64,000 bases of DNA, taken from assembly GCF_000234665.1 (NCBI RefSeq), contig NC_018329.1:186001-250000 (forward strand), written 5' to 3'. The stretch comes from Leishmania mexicana MHOM/GT/2001/U1103. Taxonomy: Eukaryota; Euglenozoa; Kinetoplastea; Trypanosomatida; Trypanosomatidae. The notes under the pieces were generated by a model. The model ran no database searches. It saw only the letters and a list, made by a program, of their open reading frames with translations, and was not told where the DNA came from. Below are positions 18,867 through 28,100 of this stretch, one piece after another; within the stretch, counting starts at the first letter, position 1, and each line of letters opens with the position of its first letter. A program made the translations under genes and the position numbers.

Positions 18867-21800
18867 CTACAGTTGCAAGAACATGAGCTCGCCGCCAAAC
18901 GTCATGAGAGGACGCAAGGGATGCGCCACGCAGCTACCAGGCAAAATTGGCGGGCCCGAGGATCGGTGTCCCTGCTGCTGCTGCTGCTGCGACAAGGTGG
19001 GCTCCTCGACACCGTTCACCATCACGGCCAGCGGGCGCTCATTCAAGATCAGTCCCTTCGTGTTGAAGGCGGCGTACGTGTTGTTCTGGAAGCACAGGCC
19101 CACCAGCCCTGTATGGATACCGACAGAGCAGCGCATGATACGTGGGGCCGGTGGAGGGCAGGGGATGGGGACGGTGCTGGTGCTGGGCGACGACGAGAGC
19201 AAGGCAGGTGCGGCATCGGTACCAATACCGCCGATATCGAGCGACGCTCCCTCGACCCCACCGTAGCCGTAGTAGAGATCCTGGTGAGTCACACACAGCT
19301 GTGGCTCACTCAGCTTGCGCGGATCGAAGATGAAGAATGCGCTACGGGTGGCCGCAGCGATGGAGAAGCCGGTGCTCGTCGCGACGGGCCCGGCGCCGAC
19401 GACCGCCTCCATGGCTGCCGTTACTGCCGCACCGGGAGCACGACAGCTCACCATGCCCACCGCGCCCATCTGTCCCTGCCGCTGACGGTCGTCGTAGTAG
19501 CGGACAACGCCGTCTGAGAAGCCCGCCAACAGCGCGCGCTGCGTCGTGTGCGTCTCGAGGCTCGTCAGCACGGGGTTGCCCGACACGCTCAGTCGCTGCA
19601 CTACCTGCTCCTCGGCGAGTGACACCATGTGGATCGCCGTCCCGCCGTCTGCCGCGATGGGGCCGCCGTAGAAGAGCACCGCTGCACTGCTTCGGTAGGT
19701 TGACTTCAGATCCAGCCAGCGGTTCGCCGGCGGCGGCGGACAGGCGGAGAACACGGCTGCCTCAGTGGGCACCGAGTTGGGGTCCCAGCAGCCCTTCATG
19801 AGCGTGAATCCACCGCGCTTGTCGACCAGCAGCAGCCCCGACTGCTCTGAAAGGTCGTTGATTATGTGCACGTCATGCAGCGGTCCCGACAGCTGCACGG
19901 GAAAGCTGTGCAGTTCCTGCTGCGAGTTGTAGTTGTCGTACGAGATGTATGAGATGCGCTGGTTCTTCGTAGCGACCACCATAGACGCCTCGAGTGCGCG
20001 AAAGGTAGTGCACACAACCGTGTCCGGGCGCACGGCGCTGCGCAGCACGAGGTGCCGCTCCGCCTCGGTGTTCCTGCAGGACACCGACAACGCTTCCGCC
20101 GAGGCGGCGCCGTTGCCGTTTCTGCCGAGGTGTCCATTGGGGTCCTGCGAGAGCAACGGGTTGCTCCCGGTGTACGTGTAGCGGCGGTGCGGCTCCAGCT
20201 TGCGGTCCCGCATGTCGAGCACCAGCTGCCTCATGATGTCGGTGTTCCACGTGGCGCGCGTGCGGTCGGCCTCGGACCAGTACTCAGCAGACTCGGCAGA
20301 GGCCACGCGCGACATCGTGCGCAGCGCCTCCGAGGCGAAGCGCTGTGACTGCGGTGGAGCGCCGGTGGAGAGGCAGCGCAGCGCCTTGTTCACCAGCACA
20401 CCGTCGCAGTTTGCATAGAGCATGCACAGCACCAGTGCCGCGTCGTGCAACAAGCCCTCCACCATTTGCAGGGCGGCTGGTGAGAGCTTGCTCGCCTCGA
20501 CCTCGCGCGTCGGTGGCAAGGCATCATCGGCTGTCAGGAAAGACGTGTCAAAGACGACCGTGTCGTCAAAGAGTGAGCTGACGGTGGGGCGGGCGGCGTT
20601 GAGCTGCGACTTGACACCAACCTGGGCCTCCTCCAACGCCCACCGGTTGCCCTGTTGGCCCACCTCCAGCACGTACCCGGAGATATTTTCGCGGTGTGCG
20701 AGGGACAGGACGCCGCGGTAGGCGTGCAACACCTCGCAACAGAAAAAGATGAGCTCCTCGCGGACATTCATGCTCGCATCGAAGATGTACTCGCGCAGCT
20801 TGATCAGCAAAGACTTCTCCATGTGCAGACGACGCACCTGCTGATCGTGTGGCAACAGGTCGACTCGCACGCCGACGATGCTAGCAAGAAGGGTGACGCA
20901 GGAGCTGCGCACAACCGGTGAGCGGTCCTGCAGCAGTCGCGTGAAGAGGTCGAGACGCGAGGCGCACTCTTTCGAGGCGAATTTCTTGGCGTGTCGCAGC
21001 CCGAGAAAAAGACGTGACAGCGCCAGGCACGCCCACGATCGTAGCTCCGCGTTCGTCGAGGACAAGCACGGAAAGGCAGCGTTGAGGAAGCGGTTGTTCC
21101 ACGACAGAATGCACTGTCGCTCGCCGCGCTGCAGAAACTGGCACAGCACGTAGCACGCCATGCTCTTGCAACGAGAAAGGTTCACGTCTTTCATCAGGAA
21201 GTACACGGTGTGGCCTGGATTCACGAGATGGTTCGCGACGCTGTTCAGCTTTGCCGCAGCCAGGCCAGACTGTGCGGGCGGCGGCGGCGGCGGCACTTCG
21301 GCCAGCAGGGAGCGCATCGGCTGCATAGGCTGCAGCGGCTGCTCGCCCGGCTCGGCGGCGCCGTCGAGGCTCGCGGTACTAGCCCATGTCTGCGAGCGGG
21401 GTTGGAATTCGGCGCGCTTCTGCCGCGGTGATGCGGTGGCGGTCGTCGGCGAAAAGTTTGGGCTGGGCATCTGCGGCGACTCCGCCCGCGCGTAGTTCAC
21501 CATCTGGCCGTACTCGACGTACTCGATCAGCGTGGAAGGCTCCTCCAGCTTCAGGAGACTCGTGAAGTATTTCTCGCACTGGCACTTCTGCATCTCGTTG
21601 CATCCCTCCACCGGGTCGGCGCGGATGACCTGCATCCACAAGACCGTCACAATGAGGAACACCTCTGGCGCCTGCGTAACGAGCTTGCTCATGTACGGCA
21701 GTATGCCGCACAGGATCGCACGCTTGCCGGCTGTTCGGCCAGAGTCGAGGTACTTGGCGAGCAGCGTGAAAGCCCGCACGCGGTAGAGTACCTGGGTAAG

Positions 21801-23291
21801 GGCGAGGAGCACGCACGGCAGCTGCTCCGGCACCTCCGCCATATCACCCGACTCCACCCACACCTCAAAGGCCGTGAGCTGGTCATCGAAGAAGCTCGAC
21901 GGCTCATAGGCGGCAGGGGCCTCGTTCGTGGCGGTCAGCAAGCGCGGCAGCTGGCTCACGCACTTGTCCACCGTGTACTCCCACAGCTCCCACATGGGAT
22001 GCAGGTGCGCCTCCTCGGAGAGGGCCGGGTATGTCATGGGGGTGCAGCCGGACTCCCGCAGCAGCCGGTCGGCTAGGATGCAGTTGCGGAAAATACCCTT
22101 GATGGCGGTCCCTTGGCGAAACAGGTAGTGGAACTGCGCTGGCGGCAAGGTGCACCATGCGATGGTGTCTGTCACGGCGTTGAGGATCCAGTTCAGCTCG
22201 CCGCGCGGCGACTTGCGGTCGTTGCAATCGCCAGGCATGTTGCGAATCATGTCCGCCGTCACGTGCGGCAGCAGCATCGCGTGGAAGGAGAAGCCAATGT
22301 ACCACTCCAGCGCCATCCGCAGCGGTGTCGTCAAGCACGACGTCAGCAGATCCGCCGGCAGGGCTGGGCTCAGTGGGAGAGTCTCCCCGGGGCCGCAGGC
22401 GCAAATGAATAAGTCATGCGGCCGCTTCTCCTGCAGCCGGTCTCTGCACCATCGTTGCAGCAAGGATCCGGCGGAGTTGCAGTCGAAGACGTAGATGGCC
22501 GGCGTGTCGACCAGCTCCGCCATCTCGGTGATGTTGAGAGGGACGTAGTGCGTGCGCTCTTTATCGAACACCCACACTTCCCCCAGATCCGTGGCGCGCG
22601 GCATGCCGTGGCCGTTGTAGTGAATTAAAATGCGGCCGTCGCGGGCCGTGTGACGACTCTTCGCGAGCGCCGACTTGGACACCTCCAGGCTCGCCTCCAC
22701 GACGCGCATGACGCCAACGTCGTCACGCAGCACGCTGCGGTACTGCCGCTCGAGTGTCTCGGCGATACTATCACTGCCACCGCCGGCGCCACTGCTGCGG
22801 CTGCCGCGGTAGGCGCTCTTGGCGACGTGCGCCACCATTGGGTCGACCCAGCACTCCATCTTCGCGCACGGCTCCACACGAGGAAAACCGGGTGGGTCAC
22901 TGCCGATGTGGAGGTACATGAGCAGAACAGCCTGCGTGATGCGCACCCGGTAGCGTGTGGACCCCCCCACCAACGTGACATCCCCCAATGTGCCGGTCCC
23001 GCCACTCGCCTCGTCCACGGTGTCATCGTTGACTAGCGACGGGAGGTTGCACGGTGCGAACGCAGCTACTCGTTCGTTGATCACCTCATTCAGAGCTGTG
23101 GAGGAGTGAATCTCGTATGCATGGCTGCTTGGCGCCGCGGCGGAGACAGTGACGGAAGCAGAACTGGTAGCACCTGACGACGAAGCCACAGCGTTGCCCG
23201 CGGCGGCGGTGGCGGCGGCGGCAGCGCCTAGTGGCGGAGCAACGGCAGCGCCGGGGCTGCGTCGATCAACATTACGCCGACGATTCAACAT
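18867..23291 (-). CDS. Raptor (TOR complex 1 regulatory subunit)
   Basis: 1474 aa from MLNRRRNVDR; the frame is open 14 codons further to 23333. Residues 110-300 form the Raptor N-terminal conserved, caspase-like domain: ILIHYNGHG (221-229), GEVWVFDKERTHYVPLNITE and AIYVFDCNSAG (265-275). Both members of the caspase-like pair, H228 and C271, are present as in other Raptors. Residues about 420-620 and 700-900 are HEAT-like helices (HLVNPGHTVYFLMKDVNLSR, then SWACLALSRLFLGLRHAKKF). The last 400 residues contain WD40-type blades (YVSYDN-type strands, LAGFSDGVVRYYDDRQ). A poly-Gln run near the C-terminus (SQQQQQQG) and the Ala-rich first 55 residues are probably disordered. Family knowledge: Raptor recruits TORC1 substrates and tethers TOR, controlling growth with nutrient supply. 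Its neighbour RPA2 makes rRNA, a classic TORC1 output, though co-location here need not mean co-regulation. Confidence 0.95.
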   Translation of the reverse strand: MLNRRRNVDRRSPGAAVAPPLGAAAAATAAAGNAVASSSGATSSASVTVSAAAPSSHAYEIHSSTALNEVINERVAAFAPCNLPSLVNDDTVDEASGGTGTLGDVTLVGGSTRYRVRITQAVLLMYLHIGSDPPGFPRVEPCAKMECWVDPMVAHVAKSAYRGSRSSGAGGGSDSIAETLERQYRSVLRDDVGVMRVVEASLEVSKSALAKSRHTARDGRILIHYNGHGMPRATDLGEVWVFDKERTHYVPLNITEMAELVDTPAIYVFDCNSAGSLLQRWCRDRLQEKRPHDLFICACGPGETLPLSPALPADLLTSCLTTPLRMALEWYIGFSFHAMLLPHVTADMIRNMPGDCNDRKSPRGELNWILNAVTDTIAWCTLPPAQFHYLFRQGTAIKGIFRNCILADRLLRESGCTPMTYPALSEEAHLHPMWELWEYTVDKCVSQLPRLLTATNEAPAAYEPSSFFDDQLTAFEVWVESGDMAEVPEQLPCVLLALTQVLYRVRAFTLLAKYLDSGRTAGKRAILCGILPYMSKLVTQAPEVFLIVTVLWMQVIRADPVEGCNEMQKCQCEKYFTSLLKLEEPSTLIEYVEYGQMVNYARAESPQMPSPNFSPTTATASPRQKRAEFQPRSQTWASTASLDGAAEPGEQPLQPMQPMRSLLAEVPPPPPPAQSGLAAAKLNSVANHLVNPGHTVYFLMKDVNLSRCKSMACYVLCQFLQRGERQCILSWNNRFLNAAFPCLSSTNAELRSWACLALSRLFLGLRHAKKFASKECASRLDLFTRLLQDRSPVVRSSCVTLLASIVGVRVDLLPHDQQVRRLHMEKSLLIKLREYIFDASMNVREELIFFCCEVLHAYRGVLSLAHRENISGYVLEVGQQGNRWALEEAQVGVKSQLNAARPTVSSLFDDTVVFDTSFLTADDALPPTREVEASKLSPAALQMVEGLLHDAALVLCMLYANCDGVLVNKALRCLSTGAPPQSQRFASEALRTMSRVASAESAEYWSEADRTRATWNTDIMRQLVLDMRDRKLEPHRRYTYTGSNPLLSQDPNGHLGRNGNGAASAEALSVSCRNTEAERHLVLRSAVRPDTVVCTTFRALEASMVVATKNQRISYISYDNYNSQQELHSFPVQLSGPLHDVHIINDLSEQSGLLLVDKRGGFTLMKGCWDPNSVPTEAAVFSACPPPPANRWLDLKSTYRSSAAVLFYGGPIAADGGTAIHMVSLAEEQVVQRLSVSGNPVLTSLETHTTQRALLAGFSDGVVRYYDDRQRQGQMGAVGMVSCRAPGAAVTAAMEAVVGAGPVATSTGFSIAAATRSAFFIFDPRKLSEPQLCVTHQDLYYGYGGVEGASLDIGGIGTDAAPALLSSSPSTSTVPIPCPPPAPRIMRCSVGIHTGLVGLCFQNNTYAAFNTKGLILNERPLAVMVNGVEEPTLSQQQQQQGHRSSGPPILPGSCVAHPLRPLMTFGGELMFLQL

Positions 23292-25176
23292 TGCTTCTGG
23301 AGAATCTTGTGCAGAGGCCACAGTGAAGTACACAGGGGCGACGATGCAAGGCGGATTGCAACTCTCAGCACGTGTTCGCCGTCCCCTCCCCCTCCTTCTT
23401 CTGGGGTGTTCCTGTGGGATGAAGTCGGGGCTGCAGAGAAGGAACAGTGAGGACGGGGCGGGTAGTGTCTTCCCTGCTGTACAACGGCGGTGCGGAAAAG
23501 TGAATACGCGGCAGAGAGGGGAGAACAGCAGCTGAGAAAATCCCTGTGCCTGCCTGTACCTTTACTATGCGTGTGTGTTGGTGGCGTTGAGTGTGCCTCG
23601 CCCGTGGTTGTCACACTCGTGGAAACAGACACGCACGCAGAGATACAGAGGTGGATCAGAAACACAAGCGCGAGCAGCAGAGCAACAACAGAGAGAGGGA
23701 GATGTTCGGCGACACACGCACTCACTCGCGGAGAGAAATCGATGTATACGTAGCAGACGCGACGAACAGTCACCGGCGAACCGCGCACGAAGAGCGATAG
23801 AAACGGAAAGAAGAAGCGTAGATCTTCCAGCCGTACAGGAAGGAGGTGGACAAGGGGGGGGGTGGGGCGAAAGAAGAAGTCCGGTATGATAAGCCGGCAA
23901 AGCTGGTTATGATGCGGGATCCGTGCTTCTTCTTCGGCGGGAGGGGAGGGGGTGGAAGGGTGCTCAAGGCAAACAAACACAGCAAGTGGCAGACAGGGAC
24001 AACGCGGACAGCTCCGCGACTCTGCACCCAGGCTCTCTATCCTCCGTCTGTGTCGTGGATGTGCACGATTGCGTAGAGGTGGCAACAGGGGAGTGGGTCT
24101 GTGGGTGGGTCAATGCCTCCGCAACTGTGCGCCAACTTGCATACGGTACGTTCGTGTTTTTTGTGTTGTTGTTTTCTTCACGTTTCCTCGTCCCTCTTTT
24201 CCGCCTTCCCTCTTCGCTCCTTGTGGAACTCCTGGAGGGCACATGCGGTGGAGAGCCGGCCGTGAGTCGCCGTGTATGCACGTGCACGTGTGCGTGTGCG
24301 TGTGTGTGGGGGGAGGGAGAGAGAGGATGCGTAACGGAGAGCGGCATCAGCGGTGAAGAGAAAGCGGGAAAGAGAGGGGTGACAGCAGCACACACATTGA
24401 AGGGACTGAGGGGACAGAGAGAGCATCGCAGACAGAGAGAGAGACGGCTTCACGGTGGTTGGGGTGCCTATGCTCAGTGGGGGGGGGGGTAAGCACCAAA
24501 AGAATCTCCGACCCACCCTCTGCTCTCAGCAGAGAAATGAGGGCGAGAGCAGGGGCACGTGCGTGTGTGTGCGCGAATAAAAGCGAGGAAGAAGAGCCCT
24601 CACGCGCAGCATGAGCACCTCTCGGAAGTCGATTGGGGGGCAGCGAAGGAGCGCGGGTGCGGTCCTGGCATACAGAAAAAGATGGCGCTCCATCTTCTCC
24701 CCACCCCACCCCCAACCCCTTTTTTTTCAAGGAGGTGTATGGATGGGTGTGTGTGACACACCTCTCCATGACTTCGCTAGCGCCACCGATTCCTTCGCCC
24801 ACGTGTCCGAGAGGGTCGCACCTTTCGGAGGTGTGAGCGTGTTGCATGCCTGCCCTTTATTGCTCGTTCGCTGTTACGCGCGTATAGACGACGTCACAGA
24901 AGATCACAGGAAGATAAAAAAAGCGCCGATTAACTCGAGATTTTATGGCGCGTCTTTTAGGGGGAGGGGAGAGGCGAGAAGCTGCGTAGACACGCACAAG
25001 CAGACAGACACCTCCCGCCGCTCCTGACAAATGGAAACGGACAACCACACACACGCACGCACACAGCGACGAGCGCGAGGCCCACCGAGCCCTCATCAAA
25101 GGCTGGCACACGCACACCCCACACGCACAAAGCAGTGTGAGGGAGAAGCAGTGCGCTCCACCTCCGCGGCTCGTCC
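23292..25176. other. Spacer between RPA2 and Raptor
   Basis: 1.9 kb of low-complexity DNA: a G-run at 24480-24490, GT-rich stretch near 24285-24310 and T-run at 24720-24728. No supported gene or element. Confidence 0.65.
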
Positions 25177-28100
25177 TCATATAAAGTCGGACAGCTCCGA
25201 CGTCTTGAGCACGACGCGGATGCCAATGCTCGTCAGCTCCGCCGCCCACAGCCGCAGCACTTGTGGGATCTCCACCATAGCTATCGAGTCGGTGCTCTCG
25301 TCTGCGCCGGCGCCGCAGAAGCGGCAGGTGCGCCATGTACCGTACTCAGTGGCATGCCGCTCGTACAGGGAGAGCAAGCTACCGCACCGCGGGCAGATGA
25401 ATGCCTTTGTCTTGTCTGACACGTGAAGGAGACGGTCAACAACCACTTCACTAATGCCGTGCGATAGCAAGCCGTCCCGCTCCATCTCCCCAACCCGTAC
25501 GCCGCCGTGGCGCTTGCGGCCCTTCACCGGCTGCCCCGTCTTGGTTACCGCCCGGTACGTGTGCGCGTCCGTACGCGCCCGCGCCTGCCACTTGTCGCTA
25601 ACCATGTGCCGCAGACGCTGATACCCGCAGATGCCCATGAACACGTCCGCCTTCATCTCTTCACCGCTGATTCCGTCGATCAGGTGCTCGCGGCCGTAGC
25701 GGTTGTACCCTGCCTTGACCAGCGCTTCGCCAATCAACTCCGCCACTCGCGGCTGCTCGTCTACCGTCGACCACGCACTGTGATCGATGAAGCGGCCCTC
25801 GATGGCACCGACCTTGGCGGTCATGATCTCCAGCACCATACCGACCGTCATGCGCGACGGAAAGGCGTGGGGGTTGATGATGACGTCCGGCGTTATTCCG
25901 CTAGCCGTGGCGAAAGGCAGGTCGTGAGAGCGGATGTGCAGCGGCAACGTACCCTTCTGGCCGTGGCGGGACGAGAACTTGTCGCCCACGGTCGGTGGAC
26001 GCGGGATGCGAAAGATCATGAGCACCGATGTCGGGTCTGGCCCGCTGTACACGAGCGGAATCACCTGCTGGACCCACGCATCTTCGCCCTTGTCGAAGTG
26101 GCGCCACTTGGTGGCGTGGTGACGCGTGTACTCGTAGACAGACTTGTTCGTGAACGGGTCCACTCGCTCCACCCGCTTGGCGCAGCAGTACACGTCGTTG
26201 TTGTCTCGCAGTCCAGGGTATTTGTGATCTCGATCGAAGGAGAACGCGTCCAGGCTCGCGTTCGCGCGCTTCGGCGGCAGCCCGTTTGCCTCCAGCTCGG
26301 CCGTGAATCGCTCGCCCGTGGAGAGCAGGTTGTGGAACACGAAGACGTCGTCCTTGTCGGAGCCCTTGCCGGATGCCGTCACAATCTTGGCGACCGTGAC
26401 ACCGGCCGTCAGCATACCGCGCTGGGCAGCGGTGCTGTTGATGATGACGGCGTCGTCCATGTCGTAGCCGGTGTAGGCGAGAACGGCAATCACGGCGTTG
26501 ACACCGAGGTTCACGTCGTCGAGGCCGTAGTAGTCCATGGGGAGGGTGCGGCTGATGTAGCGCTGCGGGCAATAGGTGCGGAACAGCTTTGCCTCCTTGC
26601 GCCACGCCAGCGCCTGCAGCTGTGTGCCAGAAGATTGCTTGCTGAGGCCGCACTGGAACAGGTTGCGCGGCGAGCAGTTGTGCTCGAAGAAGGGGATCGT
26701 CGCTGAGGTGAGGGAGATGAGGTTGGTGCCGTTCTGCTCCATGTACTCATACTTGCGGTTCAGCTGCATGACGGCGTCGAGGGGGTCGCTCGGGACGGCG
26801 GCGATATCCAGCCAGCTCTGCTCCCAGGTGCCAATGAACATGAGCGGGAAAGGGAGGTGGGTCGCGTCCTTGCGCACCGACGATTCGAGCCGCTGCACGG
26901 GACGCATGAGTCGTCCGCAGTCATAGAAAACGTACAGGCCCGCCGGGTCCTTGTTCTTCGGTGCCACGTACACCACCTCCAGCGTCTGCAGAGGCGACGC
27001 ATCCTTGCGGCGTACGATGCCGGTCACGTGCACCTGCGAGCGCAGCGTGAGCGCCTTGAGCTGGCGCAGCGTTGTCGCGGCCTCCGCCGCGTCTGCCGGG
27101 CTGAGGTACCCAAGCAGCTCGCCTTCCATCCACACCGGCACCGTCTCACAAAGCTGATCCACCACTGTGCTGTGCGTCGCGCGACTGCGCACGCCCGGCA
27201 CCGCCTTGCGCACTATCTCCCGCAGCTGCGCTGTCATGGCCGCATCCGGTGAGTTCGACGAGATGGTCGACAGACTCAGGTGGTTCAGCACGCCACAGTC
27301 CTCGCCGTCGGGGCTTTGCACCATGCAGATAAAGCCGTACGCTTCACACGGGTACTTGCGCACCTCGCTCGAACGCATGTCGGCGATCGTCTTGCCACGG
27401 TGCACGCAGCGAAGCTGCTCAAAGAAGCGGTAGAAGTTCAGGTGCTCGGCCATAACCACCCACCCAGACGTCTGCGGGCAGTAAAAGTCCTCCTCGCGGT
27501 TGAGGTTCATGTTGCCCGTCACGAGCAGACGGGCAAGCTGATCGAGCGGGTCGCTGCCACCGTGCCGGCCACAAAACTCCGCAAACTGACGCACCTGCCG
27601 CATGGTGTCCCCGGCGTCGACGGGGGGCAGAGTGCGCAGGGTGAGGATGCGGCGAAAGAGCGCCGCAGGCAGGTGCCGTGCGAGGCGGTAGACAAAGCCG
27701 CGCATGTACCGGTTCAGGCACACCTCGAAGGCACCAATGAGCACCTGCGAAACGGTGAAGAGCTCCTGGTACGCCGGGACGTCGTTGCCCTGATGCTCGA
27801 CAGCGCCGTCAATGAAGAGGTACAGCTGCCGAGTGATGGCAATCATCACGTCAAACTTGCGGTCCAGCTCGGCGAGAAGAGCGGGCGACAGCCACGCTAA
27901 CAGCTTCTGCGCAGTGGCGTCAGGGGCAAGATCCGGCGTGGCCACATCACAGCTGTTCAAGTGCGGCAGGACGTGGCGTCGCAGCATGAACATACCGTAC
28001 CACGCGTCGTGCTGGCACGTCGCACCCTTCGCGTACAGCGGCAGAAAGTGAAACGCAGATGAGTTCTGGTGGTACTCGCGGTACATGCGGCCGAGAACTG

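Noticed and set aside
25507..26706. 399-codon plus-strand open frame
   Set aside because: It lies antisense to the RPA2 catalytic core and is a by-product of G/C third-position bias. The same applies to 28279-29289, 4976-6040 and 2743-3513.
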